A stretch of DNA of 64,000 nt from Aegicerativicinus sediminis (GCF_015476115.1 NZ_CP064295.1:3590001-3654000); one strand, 5' to 3'; positions 7,207 to 16,327 are shown, numbered from the stretch's first letter. Numbers and translations are program-made. Notes: generated by a model from the sequence alone, not told the origin.

Positions 7207-8172
7207 TGCTCCAGATTGTTCGCCTTTTTTTAAATCTTCAATTTTTTTACGAAATTCAGTTGCTTTATCGCCAACATCAGATTTCGGATCATAGTATTTA
7301 ATTTCTAAGATATCAGCAGGTAAATAATGCCCAGATTCTGTAAGTACATTCAATACATTTAGCATAGCCTGGTTCATAATCTTATTCGCGGGAACTTTGG
7401 TGTCAAAAGTATTTATCCAGAACAAACATTTTACATTAACCGTGGAGGTTGCAAACATATCGATTTGAGCTATTGGCTTTCTACCATCTAGGTTTAATAC
7501 ATTTGGTGTTTCGCTAAGGGTTTTTTCTATCAACTCTAATCCTTGGGATAAATCATCACCATAATCTAAACCAATCACAAATTCTTTGCGCAAATAACCA
7601 TCTATGGTATAGTTTCTTAATGGATTTTTTAAAATTATAGCATTAGGAATAAATACATCCTGCCCATCGAACGTCTTTAGCATGGTTTGCCTTAAACTCA
7701 TGTTTTGAACAACTCCTTGAATATCGTTAACTTCAATCCAACTACCTTCAATAAATGGTGGATCGAAAGCTATTATTACGCCTGCCAAAAAATTTTCAAA
7801 TATATCCTTAAGCGCAAAACCAACAATAAACGTGGTGAGCCCGGCAGCTCCCAATATTGAACCACTGATTTCCCCCAAGCCTAGAATATACATGGCCCAC
7901 ATTACACCAATTAAAAAAACAGTAAGCCATACAACTTTCCCAAAGAAATCTGCTACCAGAACTTGTTTTGATTCTGCCCGTTTCCTAAGGATACGCTCCA
8001 AACGTATTTCTGCAAATTTTGCCAAGAAAAAAAACACCAATAAAACGACTATGGCGGTTACCAAAACTGGCAGAAAGGCCACAAATTGATCCCAACTAGA
8101 AAAAATCTTAAGAAAGGCGTGGTCTTTCAATTCGATAACACCATTAGATTCAGGAACAGTTATGGTTTCCAT
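7204..8172 (-). CDS. MscS-family mechanosensitive channel (322 aa)
   Basis: Small-conductance mechanosensitive channel protein of the inner membrane that releases osmolytes during hypo-osmotic shock. Two N-terminal helices (about 30-52 and 78-100) precede the pore-lining third helix, which is rich in Gly and Ala (GSILGAAGLTTFIVGFAL). The MscS beta domain follows (GSWIEVNDIQGVVQNMSLR, QDVFIPNAIILKNPLRNY). The C-terminal alpha/beta part ends in a charged tail. It is one of three MscS proteins in this window, each with a different length and N-terminal layout. It is monocistronic and convergent with the six-helix protein. Confidence 0.92.
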   Translation of the reverse strand: METITVPESNGVIELKDHAFLKIFSSWDQFVAFLPVLVTAIVVLLVFFFLAKFAEIRLERILRKRAESKQVLVADFFGKVVWLTVFLIGVMWAMYILGLGEISGSILGAAGLTTFIVGFALKDIFENFLAGVIIAFDPPFIEGSWIEVNDIQGVVQNMSLRQTMLKTFDGQDVFIPNAIILKNPLRNYTIDGYLRKEFVIGLDYGDDLSQGLELIEKTLSETPNVLNLDGRKPIAQIDMFATSTVNVKCLFWINTFDTKVPANKIMNQAMLNVLNVLTESGHYLPADILEIKYYDPKSDVGDKATEFRKKIEDLKKGEQSGA

Positions 8173-8347
8173 ATAAGAATTTATTTATTAGGTCTTCATT
8201 GGTATAAGGTCTAAAGATATAAACCTAAATTTAATTGAATTACCCGATAAACTTCAAATTAGAAAATCTTTAAACCTATTGAAACAAAGTGTCCATAACA
8301 TTATTTTTAAAATTGTAAAAACATTTCAAACCTCTAAATAATAAACC

Positions 8348-9166
8348 ATGCAAAAACCGAATGAACGATTGGCAGGTCAAACTTGTATAATAACTGGGGC
8401 AAATTCGGGAATCGGTGAAGCGGTAGCACATGCCATTGGTATGGAGGGCGCTAATGTCGTAGTAAATTACCGCTCACGTCCTGAAGAAGCTGAAGAAATT
8501 GCCCATAATATTAGTCAACATAGTAAATGTGGAGATGCAATAGCCATACGTTGCGATGTCAGCAACGAAAATGAGGTATTGGCCATGTTTAAAAAAACCA
8601 TTGATCATTTTGGTACTGTTGATATCTGTATTCCAAACGCTGGGCTTCAAAAGGATGCTCCATTACATGAAATGTCCCTTAAAGATTGGCAATATGTAAT
8701 AGATGTAAATTTAACTGGACAATTTTTGTGCGCTCGTGAAGCAATTCGTGAATTTATCCGACGAGGAATGCGACCAGAAATTTCAAAATCCCTTGGGAAA
8801 ATTATTCATATGAGTTCAGTGCACGAGATAATTCCATGGGCTGGACATGCAAACTATGCAGCTTCTAAGGGAGCCATTGTTATGTTGATGGAAAGTATTT
8901 GCCAAGAATATGCCCCTATGAAGGTTAGATGCAATAGCATAGCGCCAGGCGCAATTAAAACCAAAATTAACACTGAGGCTTGGGAATCTCAAGAATCACT
9001 AAATAAATTGATGAAATTAATTCCATACAAACGAATAGGAGTTCCAGAGGATATTGGAAGCACAGCTGCTTGGCTTGCAAGCGATGAGTCTGAATATATT
9101 AATGGAACAACCATCTTTGTTGATGGAGGAATGACATGCTATCCAGGATTCACCCAGAATGGATAA
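8348..9166 (+). CDS. SDR oxidoreductase, glucose 1-dehydrogenase-like
   Basis: Short-chain dehydrogenase of 272 aa. The cofactor motif TGANSGIG is at residues 16-23, NAG at 97-99, catalytic Ser at 156/157, and Tyr170-x3-Lys174 (NYAASK). Basic residues after beta-2 (NYRSRPEEAEE) suggest NADP acceptance. The C-terminus DGGMTCYPGF is close to the DGGMTLYP ending of Bacillus-type glucose 1-dehydrogenase, so beta-D-glucose or a related aldose is the best guess for the substrate. It is followed by a 41-aa membrane ORF in the same direction (70 bp). The SDR call is certain; the substrate is inferred. Confidence 0.9.
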   Translation: MQKPNERLAGQTCIITGANSGIGEAVAHAIGMEGANVVVNYRSRPEEAEEIAHNISQHSKCGDAIAIRCDVSNENEVLAMFKKTIDHFGTVDICIPNAGLQKDAPLHEMSLKDWQYVIDVNLTGQFLCAREAIREFIRRGMRPEISKSLGKIIHMSSVHEIIPWAGHANYAASKGAIVMLMESICQEYAPMKVRCNSIAPGAIKTKINTEAWESQESLNKLMKLIPYKRIGVPEDIGSTAAWLASDESEYINGTTIFVDGGMTCYPGFTQNG

Positions 9167-9236
9167 AAATATAGTCATCTAGGACCTGGGAAAGTTCTAA
9201 AGGATGTTTACCTTTCTAAATTAAAAACCTGTAACG

Positions 9237-9362
9237 ATGAGTAATATTGATAATGATCCAAGGTTTTGGTGGTACAATACTCGGTATGGAAGAATTCTAT
9301 CCATTATCGCCGCAATTATTGTTGTTGTGACATTAGCAATTTGGGTTTTCAATAATTATTAA
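9237..9362 (+). CDS. Small single-span membrane protein (41 aa)
   Basis: ATG 9237 to TAA 9360-9362 gives 41 aa: a polar and aromatic N-terminus (DPRFWWYNTRYGR), then one helix with IIAAIIVVVTLAIWVF and a short tail NNY. It is positioned 70 bp after the SDR gene on the same strand and stops one base before the convergent aminotransferase gene ends. It could be co-transcribed with the SDR gene. The charge pattern predicts a single-pass inner-membrane peptide. Function unknown. Confidence 0.55.
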   Translation: MSNIDNDPRFWWYNTRYGRILSIIAAIIVVVTLAIWVFNNY

Positions 9363-9363
9363 A

Positions 9364-10641
9364 TTACCCTAAAGTCTCAATAACCTTTAATGCTCGATCT
9401 ATTTCTTCCTTAGAATTGTAGATATGTACAGAATGCCTTAATAGCTCCCCTCCTATACTTCGAGGTTGAAGACGTTCTCTTTCCCATAGCGTTTTTTGTA
9501 ATTCTGGACCGCTCAATCCTTTAACCGAATAGGTCGTAATACCAGCCGCCATATTTTCATTGATGGAAGAGTGAATGGTGACATGTGGAATATCCTTTAA
9601 CCCATTTCTTAGGTACATTCCTAATTCTTTTATACGTCCCAACCATCGATTTTCCCCAATGGTGTTATAGAAATCAACCGCCGCATCATAACCTGTTATT
9701 TGATAAGGACTTCCCGTACCATTCTGCATTAGCCTAAAACCATGGTCATCATGATTATCCCAGTTATAACTAGCCAGAGTTGACCAGATAGATCCTACGA
9801 CCTGTTTATTAACATAAAGCAAGCCACTTCCTGGAGGTGCCAACAACCACTTATGCAAACTTGAATAATAGGCATCGCATCCTATCTCCTTTACATCAAC
9901 CTTTACATGCCCTACACATTGCGCACCATCAAGCACAGTAAATATTCCGCGCTTTCTTGCCTCAGCACAAATTTCCTTAACAGGCATTAAAGTTCCATAC
10001 CCAGAGATTATATGTGGTACAGCAATTACTTTAGTTTTTGAATTAGCTTCCTTAAAAATAGCATCTATTATTTGTTGAGGATCATTGGCTGGCTCAGGCA
10101 TTATAGCCTGTTTATAAATGCAGCCCTTTCGTTTTGCCAATAACTGCCAAACCCCAAAACCTCCTCCATGTTCTTGATTGGTATTTATGATTTCATCGCC
10201 TTCTTTAAGGTCTAAGCCATTCCCAACAAAGTTCATCCCAATTGTAGCATTTTGGGTAATGGAAAGTTCTTTGAAATCAGCATTAACTATTGTCCCCAAC
10301 TTTTTACGTAATTCCTCATAAGGAAAGTAACCACTTAAAAGTTCTGGGCCTGAACCATTTTTATAATCAATTGTTGCTGCTTCCGTATTGTAGTACATCA
10401 TATGATGCATCATTTTATCCAAAACATATCCAGGGGTTGGACCCATAGTACCATTATTAAAATAGGTTTGCCCCTCTTTTAAAGGAAATTGTTTTCTCAC
10501 CATGTTCCAATAAGAATCCCCCTCAAACCGTTCATTTTTCAATGGCTCAATAGACCAATTTTTCTGAGGGTCGAATTTAATAAAGGGTAATGCCATAGAG
10601 GCCAAAGAACTATTTTTAAGGAAATTTCTACGACTTGTCAT
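9364..10641 (-). CDS. Class V aminotransferase/cysteine-desulfurase-fold enzyme with a Tat signal
   Basis: PLP enzyme of 425 aa. The N-terminus is a twin-arginine signal (SRRNFLK followed by a hydrophobic stretch), so it is predicted to be exported folded. The PLP site is visible as Asp238 in VLDGAQ and Lys264 in [14 protein letters not shown], as in the isopenicillin-N epimerase/selenocysteine-lyase branch. Substrate and reaction type are not deducible; members include epimerases, desulfurases and kynureninase-like lyases. It is divergent from phnA, whose promoter lies just beyond its start. An extracytoplasmic PLP enzyme is unusual but recurrent in Bacteroidota. Confidence 0.85.
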   Translation of the reverse strand: MTSRRNFLKNSSLASMALPFIKFDPQKNWSIEPLKNERFEGDSYWNMVRKQFPLKEGQTYFNNGTMGPTPGYVLDKMMHHMMYYNTEAATIDYKNGSGPELLSGYFPYEELRKKLGTIVNADFKELSITQNATIGMNFVGNGLDLKEGDEIINTNQEHGGGFGVWQLLAKRKGCIYKQAIMPEPANDPQQIIDAIFKEANSKTKVIAVPHIISGYGTLMPVKEICAEARKRGIFTVLDGAQCVGHVKVDVKEIGCDAYYSSLHKWLLAPPGSGLLYVNKQVVGSIWSTLASYNWDNHDDHGFRLMQNGTGSPYQITGYDAAVDFYNTIGENRWLGRIKELGMYLRNGLKDIPHVTIHSSINENMAAGITTYSVKGLSGPELQKTLWERERLQPRSIGGELLRHSVHIYNSKEEIDRALKVIETLG

Positions 10642-10726
10642 ATTTACAGAAAATTGTTAGGTACATAAATTTATACATTTTAGGTATCCTTCTCCTACTG
10701 TTATTCAAGAAAACTAAGCATTTGTC

Positions 10727-10734
10727 TATTTTTG
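10727..10734 (+). promoter_or_regulatory. -7 promoter element of phnA
   Basis: TATTTTTG matches Bacteroidota TAnnTTTG exactly, 21 bp before the ATG at 10755. Transcription would begin near 10741, which rules out the upstream in-frame start at 10635. Confidence 0.65.
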
Positions 10735-10754
10735 TAAACACAAATTTCCTAACT

Positions 10755-11096
10755 ATGAGTGAAGAAACTACCTCTTGCCCAAAATGCGATTCTCCATACC
10801 CTTACCCAAGCGGTTTGCTTATGATTTGTCCAGAATGTGGTTACGAGTGGAATCCAAAGGAACAATCAGAAGCTTCTATAGGCTTAGTGGTTTTAGATGC
10901 GAATGGTAATAAATTAACTGATGGAGATAGTGTTACTGTAATAAAGGATCTTCCTGTAAAAGGGGCTTCTAAACCAATAAAAGCAGGAACGAAGGTTAAG
11001 AATATCAAATTGGTTGAAGGCGACCATAATATCGACTGTAAAATTGAAGGTTTCGGTTCTATGGCATTAAAGTCTGAATTTGTAAAAAAAGCCTAA
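10755..11096 (+). CDS. phnA: PhnA/YjdM-family zinc-ribbon protein
   Basis: A 113-aa protein with an N-terminal zinc ribbon (Cys8, Cys11, Cys25, Cys28: CPKC and CPEC) and the C-terminal PhnA domain ([17 protein letters not shown], then the [20 protein letters not shown] strand pattern). Despite the historical name, alkylphosphonate uptake is not its role; a phosphonoacetate hydrolase label in older databases is also unsupported. The function is best left as an uncharacterised conserved protein. The frame is open upstream to 10635, but the promoter TATTTTTG at 10727-10734 lies inside that extension, so the start at 10755 (MSEETTS) is chosen. Confidence 0.9.
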   Translation: MSEETTSCPKCDSPYPYPSGLLMICPECGYEWNPKEQSEASIGLVVLDANGNKLTDGDSVTVIKDLPVKGASKPIKAGTKVKNIKLVEGDHNIDCKIEGFGSMALKSEFVKKA

Positions 11097-11198
11097 TTTT
11101 TTAGACAATTTTATTAAACCTAAGCTCATAATTGATTTTTAAAAATTTAGATAATAAATTCCTACCTTGGTATTAATAAATATTAAAAAATCACACTA

Positions 11199-11942
11199 AT
11201 GAATTTTAAATTGAAAACATCTTTGATGATTCTCCTTTCCTTGGGAAGTGGCGGAGTATTTGCTCAAAATCCCTCAAGAGAATTGTCTGGCTTGGTTAAC
11301 ATGAGAGCGGCATATCTAGACCAAGAAATGAAGGACAAAGGGTACACTTTTGTGAAAGGGGACAAAAGTGATACTGACAGTTACACCTATTATTGGAACA
11401 ACAGAAGTAAAAAATGTGTTACTGCAAGAACCAATAATGGCACCGTAAAATCCATAGTTGAAACTTCAGCCATTGATTGTGGCAAGTCGGATTCAAATTC
11501 TAACAACGGAAATAATGGAAACAATGGTAATTGGCGTAATGACACTGAAAGCCAAGCATACCAAAGAGGATATTCCGATGGGAGAAGTAACAAAACCAGA
11601 TTTGACCGGTACGGTTCACAAATCCAAATGAATGCTTATTCCAGAGGATATAACGATGGCAGAGAAGGTAAAAGAAGAGATCCGTATTATTCTAACAACA
11701 GCAATAATTCAGGGGGAGGAAATAATCGCCCACGTGAGGTTAAATGGAGAGATTTGGGAGGCTGGTTGGCAACTTCAGCTTATGATGAATTACAAGCCCG
11801 TGGATTTAGGCAAGTTAAAGACCATCAACAAGGAGGAAAAACTTATAGAGTGTGGTACCATAATAGGACCAAACAATGTATAAAGACCGTAAGTGAAAAT
11901 AAAAATATTAAGGAGATTCTAGAATCAGATAGTTGTGACTAA
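11199..11942 (+). CDS. Secreted protein with an internal domain duplication, unknown function
   Basis: A 247-aa protein with a signal peptide (residues 1-22, ending VFAQ). Two diverged copies of one unit are visible: residues about 29-94 and 186-246. They share the pattern L-G-x4-A-x3-L-x3-G-[YF]-x2-VK, an aromatic strand (YTYYWNNRSKKC / YRVWYHNRTKQC) and a pair of cysteines spaced 21 and 19 residues apart (73/94 and 227/246). These probably form one disulfide per unit. Between them lie an Asn/Gly linker and two copies of AYxRGYxDGR (120-129, 147-155). No family is recognised. It is monocistronic with its own terminator. Confidence 0.8.
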   Translation: MNFKLKTSLMILLSLGSGGVFAQNPSRELSGLVNMRAAYLDQEMKDKGYTFVKGDKSDTDSYTYYWNNRSKKCVTARTNNGTVKSIVETSAIDCGKSDSNSNNGNNGNNGNWRNDTESQAYQRGYSDGRSNKTRFDRYGSQIQMNAYSRGYNDGREGKRRDPYYSNNSNNSGGGNNRPREVKWRDLGGWLATSAYDELQARGFRQVKDHQQGGKTYRVWYHNRTKQCIKTVSENKNIKEILESDSCD

Positions 11943-11963
11943 ATTAAACAACCTTATAAAATA

Positions 11964-12001
11964 AAAAATAAAGGATTGTGGTTTCACAATCCTTTATTTT
12001 T
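11964..12001 (+). terminator. Intrinsic terminator
   Basis: Stem AAGGATTGTG / CACAATCCTT extended by flanking A/U pairs, loop GTTT, then TTTATTTTTT. It closes the 247-aa secreted-protein gene. Confidence 0.85.
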
Positions 12002-12166
12002 TCAATTAATTAACTGGTTTTCAAAGTAATATTTATTGTTTTTAATCGTGGTTTTATGAATTTTAAGGCCATACACCGAATAATATCCCCCCTTGTCCTA
12101 TAGTCAATTATCAAAAGTTATTTAAGATTAATTTAATGAGTATAATCCCAAATTAAACTTACTACT

Positions 12167-12436
12167 ATGGATACCAATATGTCTCTTTTCAACCAAATCA
12201 ATAGCCTAGCCTATTGGTTTTTATTTCAAACCAATTATAAGAGTTCTGTAATTTTTGATGCTGACAAGGATTGTTTCTTCGTAACAATTAAAAAGAGCGG
12301 AAAACCTTTATACTCTCATCGAATTAGTGATTTTAGTAAACGAAAAACACGTCTTTTACAATTTGAATTAGTTGCTATAGCTAATAGTTTACTTCATATA
12401 AAGCAAACTATCAGGCAAAAACCACAAATGGCTTAG
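12167..12436 (+). CDS. Small hypothetical protein (89 aa)
   Basis: An 89-aa frame with ATG at 12167, or at Met5 (MSLFNQ). It has mixed aromatic and basic composition with no convincing membrane span. A predicted beta hairpin (SSVIFDADKDCFFVTIKKSGKPLYSH) is followed by a helical region (RLLQFELVAIANSLLHIKQTIRQK). I do not recognise the family. It stands alone between a terminator and the multihaem cytochrome gene (109 bp downstream). Probably a real lineage-specific gene, but coding support is modest. Confidence 0.5.
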   Translation: MDTNMSLFNQINSLAYWFLFQTNYKSSVIFDADKDCFFVTIKKSGKPLYSHRISDFSKRKTRLLQFELVAIANSLLHIKQTIRQKPQMA

Positions 12437-12545
12437 TTTAAAATTTTTGAAATATTCATCCAATATTTCGGGCGTACTTAGATGACATAAATCATACGAT
12501 TTATAGGATACATATCGTAACATTATTGATTAAATCCTAAAATCC

Positions 12546-14492
12546 ATGAAACGGCTCGACATAAAACTCAGCCTTGTAATTATTTCCTCTTTTTTACTGA
12601 TGAGCTGGGTGGCAAAAAAAACCTACTATTATTATGTGCCAACAGATATAGATGATTTTTTTATGCCAGGTTCGCAACCACTAGAATCTGGCGTATTTGA
12701 TTCTCCAAACCAATGCGATAATTGCCATGGTGGATATGATAATGCTACGGAACCTGCATTTAATTGGAGGGGTAGCATGATGGCCCATAGTATGAGAGAT
12801 CCCTTATTTCAAGCATCACTAAGCATTGCAAATCAAGATGCGTTAGATTCAGGCGATTTATGCTTAAGGTGTCATACCCCAACCGGTTGGTTAGAAAATC
12901 GGTCAACACCAACTGACGGCTCTGCTTTAATAAAAAATGATTTAGACGGCGTTCAATGCCATTTCTGTCATAAATTAATTGACCCATTAAGTAATAGACC
13001 GGAAGATTTAAATTATTTAAACACTATCAACAATATACCCACTGTATACGGTAATGGTATGTTTGTTGCAGATTCAGACAATAATTCCAAAAGAGGTCCT
13101 TTTAATGATGCCTCGGCCAATCACCCAACTATTTATTCGAGTTTTCATTCTGAATCCGAAATGTGTGCAACATGTCATGATGTAAGCAATCCAGCCTTCA
13201 CTAAAACTCCTAACGGTAGCTATAAACCCAATGACCTAAATACTCCTTCAGACACCTTTGAAACTTATGAGATGTTCCCAATAGAAAGAACTTATAGTGA
13301 ATGGAAAATGAGTGCCTATAATTCTCCTAACGGTATTCCATCAAATGCTTTTGGAGGGAATAAACAAAATGTTAGGTCTTGCCAAGATTGTCATATGCAA
13401 GATGTAAGTGGTTATGGCTGTAATAAAAGTTTCGCGCCATTTAGATCAAATCTCCCATTACATGATTTAACAGGCGGCAATACATTTGTCCCATTATTGG
13501 TAAAAAGCCTTTATCCTAATGATGTTGATCATGCCGCCATAGATGCGGGAATTATTCGGGCGGAATACATGTTGAAAAATGCCGCAACCATGAACCTAAA
13601 TGTTGAAAAATCTGAAAGTGGTTATGATGTTGAAGTAAATATTATAAATGAAACAGGACATAAACTGCCTTCTGGCTATCCTGAGGGCAGAAGGATGTGG
13701 ATCAACCTACAAGCTTTTGATATAAACAATAATCTTATATACGAATCTGGATCCTATGACACCAGCTCAGCCCAATTACAATTAGAGGGAACTAAAATTT
13801 ATGAAGCCAAACTCGGTATGGATGAGGAAATTTCAAACATTGCTAACGCGAATGGAAATGGGAATTATACCCCAGGAGAATCATTTCATTTTGTTCTGAA
13901 TAATACGGTTGTTAAAGACAATCGAATTCCACCCAGAGGATTTACAAATGTCGGATTCGAATCTGTACAAGCCGCCCCAGTAGGGTATAGTTATGAAGAT
14001 GGTGAATATTATGACCAAACAGATTATCAATTACCCGAGGAAAGCTATAAAATATTAGTAAAATTATACTACCAGACTGTATCCAAGGAATATATTGAAT
14101 TCTTGAGGGACAACAATACCACCAATAATACTGGTCAACAAATCTATGATTTATGGACTGCTTTTGGAAAATCAACCCCCGTAATAATGCAGGAAAAAGA
14201 ATTTTACACAGATGTTCTTTCAATTTCTGACAATGAGGCTAATAACAACTTGACAGTAAAATTATACCCCAATCCAACCCAAGAGTTAATTCATATCAAA
14301 GTCACCAATAATCTAGACCAGATAAAGGGTTATGAAATTACAGATATAAACGGCAAAAAGATTAAAACACAGTTAATTCCAAAAAGTCAAACTGAAATTG
14401 CAATAGAAACAAAAGGCATTTCCTCAGGTCTTTATTTTATTAAGATTAACCTAACGAACACATCAATTATAAAACAATTTTTGATTCGTTAA
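12546..14492 (+). CDS. Five-haem c-type cytochrome with T9SS C-terminal sorting domain
   Basis: A 648-aa exported protein. An N-terminal hydrophobic signal (residues 9-22) is followed by five CxxCH haem-attachment motifs at C57-H61, C106-H110, C138-H142, C207-H211 and C279-H283. This resembles the cytochrome c554/cyt-c3-like multihaem domain. A beta-sandwich-like region follows (about 350-540). From about residue 570 there is a type A T9SS sorting domain (KLYPNPTQE ... GLYFIKI ... IIKQFLIR). The holoprotein should be matured in the periplasm and then delivered to the cell surface or medium. The redox partner is unknown; no electron-transfer genes adjoin. Confidence 0.9.
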   Translation: MKRLDIKLSLVIISSFLLMSWVAKKTYYYYVPTDIDDFFMPGSQPLESGVFDSPNQCDNCHGGYDNATEPAFNWRGSMMAHSMRDPLFQASLSIANQDALDSGDLCLRCHTPTGWLENRSTPTDGSALIKNDLDGVQCHFCHKLIDPLSNRPEDLNYLNTINNIPTVYGNGMFVADSDNNSKRGPFNDASANHPTIYSSFHSESEMCATCHDVSNPAFTKTPNGSYKPNDLNTPSDTFETYEMFPIERTYSEWKMSAYNSPNGIPSNAFGGNKQNVRSCQDCHMQDVSGYGCNKSFAPFRSNLPLHDLTGGNTFVPLLVKSLYPNDVDHAAIDAGIIRAEYMLKNAATMNLNVEKSESGYDVEVNIINETGHKLPSGYPEGRRMWINLQAFDINNNLIYESGSYDTSSAQLQLEGTKIYEAKLGMDEEISNIANANGNGNYTPGESFHFVLNNTVVKDNRIPPRGFTNVGFESVQAAPVGYSYEDGEYYDQTDYQLPEESYKILVKLYYQTVSKEYIEFLRDNNTTNNTGQQIYDLWTAFGKSTPVIMQEKEFYTDVLSISDNEANNNLTVKLYPNPTQELIHIKVTNNLDQIKGYEITDINGKKIKTQLIPKSQTEIAIETKGISSGLYFIKINLTNTSIIKQFLIR

Positions 14493-14503
14493 CTATTTAC
14501 CAA

Positions 14504-15004
14504 TTAAGGATAATTGTTAATCTCTATTATATAACCATCGGGATCTTTTAAAAACGTCTGTCTCACACCATCCGGCCTCGTTTGAATTTCATATTCTTTA
14601 AATGAACCCAAAAGTCCATAAACCAATCCGTGCTGTTTTAGATGATTCAAAAAACCCTCAAAATTGGATGGCGTTATTGCAAAATGATTAAAAGTGGATG
14701 GATTAATTTTCACACCTTCTACCTCTCCCACATGCAGTTCTAAATTACCTCCCAATGATATAAACATTTGATTTTCAGGCAGCCAAGGGATTTTCTTATC
14801 CTTTAATTTTAAGATTTCAGTGTAAAACTTCTTGCTTTCTTTAAAATTACTTACCACAAGGGTAACATGTTGAAATTTTATATTAGATTGAAACCCATCG
14901 TCAACAATATTATTATTGCTTTCATTAAGTTTAGTATTCAAACTAAATATTAGAATTATCAATAATGAAATTGACAATGTAATTTTAACGGAATAACCAA
15001 ACAT
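14504..15004 (-). CDS. VOC-family (glyoxalase-like) domain protein with N-terminal membrane anchor
   Basis: A 166-aa protein. Residues 5-23 are a hydrophobic signal or anchor; residues about 43-165 are one vicinal-oxygen-chelate domain. It starts FQHVTLVVSNFKESKKFY, includes LELHVGE and HFAITPSNFEGFLNHL, and ends in FLKDPDGYIIEINNYP, where the final Glu is the usual metal ligand. The reaction is unknown; the fold covers lyases, dioxygenases and resistance proteins. It lies 6 bp after the exported cupin gene on the same strand, so the two are probably one operon and share a compartment outside the cytoplasm. Confidence 0.85.
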   Translation of the reverse strand: MFGYSVKITLSISLLIILIFSLNTKLNESNNNIVDDGFQSNIKFQHVTLVVSNFKESKKFYTEILKLKDKKIPWLPENQMFISLGGNLELHVGEVEGVKINPSTFNHFAITPSNFEGFLNHLKQHGLVYGLLGSFKEYEIQTRPDGVRQTFLKDPDGYIIEINNYP

Positions 15005-15010
15005 GAACTT

Positions 15011-15466
15011 CTAGTTTTTAACTTCAATTGCATCCATTGGTTCCTCAAAGGCAATAAATAAGGTGCAGGGACCTTTGTCTCCACATTTGGCTATATGAGG
15101 TTTTTTGGCAGGCCCATAGGCATAAGTTCCTGGTTTTAGCACGGTGGGTTTTTCTCCATCATACGTCACTGTCATTTCTCCTGTAAGCAAAATCATCCGT
15201 TCTGCAGAGGTATGCCAATGTTTTGCAATAGTAACATTTGCAGGAACCTTGTACAGAATGTCGAAATTACCTTTGGAAGGGTCACCGTTAAGAACGGTTA
15301 CCGCACAACCTTCTGGCATAAATGGAGGACAATCCATCCATTCCATAGTTTTTGAAGCGGTTTTAGTGTCTATTGCTACTGAATTTTGTGACTGAATTGT
15401 GGATGTGTTGGATAAGGTGAAAAGAACAAAAGCTGCTAAAACGATTTTAATTTTAGGATAATACAT
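15011..15466 (-). CDS. Exported cupin-domain protein
   Basis: A 151-aa protein from ATG 15466 (MYYPKIKIVLAAFVLF), giving a clean signal peptide up to about SQNSV. The frame stays open to an ATG at 15511, but that would place a charged and hydrophobic 15-residue tail before the signal, so the shorter form is preferred. A single cupin barrel is visible: motif 1 HWHTSAERMILLTGEM (metal ligands His, His, Glu), then GTYAYGPAKKPHIAKC for motif 2. It could be a metal-dependent oxygenase or isomerase, or simply a binding protein. It is the first gene of a probable pair with the exported VOC protein. Confidence 0.85.
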   Translation of the reverse strand: MYYPKIKIVLAAFVLFTLSNTSTIQSQNSVAIDTKTASKTMEWMDCPPFMPEGCAVTVLNGDPSKGNFDILYKVPANVTIAKHWHTSAERMILLTGEMTVTYDGEKPTVLKPGTYAYGPAKKPHIAKCGDKGPCTLFIAFEEPMDAIEVKN

Positions 15467-15705
15467 AATAATAGAATATTTGGTTAGAAAAATTATTTTA
15501 ACCAAAAACATAATTTACGTTAGCTTAACAGAATTGGGATTCTAGGGAAATTAACCTATGCTAATAACAGTTAGGAGGTAGAGAATTGTTTTAATTTACA
15601 AAAAATTAAATTAATCGATTTTTGAATCCGACTAACATTGTTAGTATACACGATAAACTTTGTGGGTTTGAATGATTATCATTGATTCTTAAACCCAAAA
15701 AAATT

Positions 15706-16314
15706 ATGAAAACACTCGAAGAACCAATGATAAAAAAAGAGACCCCAACTGATTATGAAATTCATCCGCTTATAAAGCAGCGCTGGAGCCCAAGGGCCTT
15801 TTCAGAAAACCCTATTTCCGAGAAAGAATTAAAACAATTATTTGAAGCAGGTAGATGGGCCGCTAGCAGTAATAATTTCCAGCCATGGAGGATAATTTAT
15901 GGTATTAAGGGCACGGACGTCTATAATCGGATATTTAAATGTTTAGACGAATTTAATCAAGGTTGGAACAAAACCACTCAAGTTTTATTACTGGGAGCCT
16001 TTAAGAAAACTAATAAAAAAGGAAAAGAGAATTTTCATGCCCTCCATGATTTAGGTCAATTTATGGCTAACCTTTCCATACAAGCACAATCGATGGGCAT
16101 TGCTATCCATCAAATGGCCGGAGTTGATTTTAAAATGGCGATTAAAGAATTTGAATTCCCCGAGGATTATCATGTGGCTACTGCAGTAGCCATTGGGTAT
16201 TATGGAGGTGATATTGAAACCTTACCAGAAGATTTGCAGGAAAAAGAATTGCAAAAAGAGCGAAAACGAAAACCTCAGGAGGAATTTATTTTCAATGGAA
16301 ATTTTAAGGAATAA
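15706..16314 (+). CDS. Nitroreductase-family FMN oxidoreductase
   Basis: A 202-aa FMN-dependent NAD(P)H oxidoreductase of the nitroreductase fold; the natural acceptor is unknown. Family marks are the N-terminal RWSPRAFSENPI box, the FMN-contacting AARWAASSNNFQPWR-like segment (here GRWAASSNNFQPWR), the LGQFMANLSIQAQSMGIAIHQMAGVD helix pair and the late AIGYYGG. The start is taken as ATG 15706; the frame extends to a TTG at 15682 that would add only eight residues. It is monocistronic, with a strong terminator shared with the convergent M16 peptidase gene. Confidence 0.9.
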   Translation: MKTLEEPMIKKETPTDYEIHPLIKQRWSPRAFSENPISEKELKQLFEAGRWAASSNNFQPWRIIYGIKGTDVYNRIFKCLDEFNQGWNKTTQVLLLGAFKKTNKKGKENFHALHDLGQFMANLSIQAQSMGIAIHQMAGVDFKMAIKEFEFPEDYHVATAVAIGYYGGDIETLPEDLQEKELQKERKRKPQEEFIFNGNFKE

Positions 16315-16327
16315 TTAAAAAAAAATG

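Noticed and set aside
10635-10754. Extended N-terminus of the PhnA protein (start at 10635)
   Set aside because: An exact promoter -7 element lies at 10727-10734 inside this extension, and the PhnA family begins at MSEETTS-like sequence.
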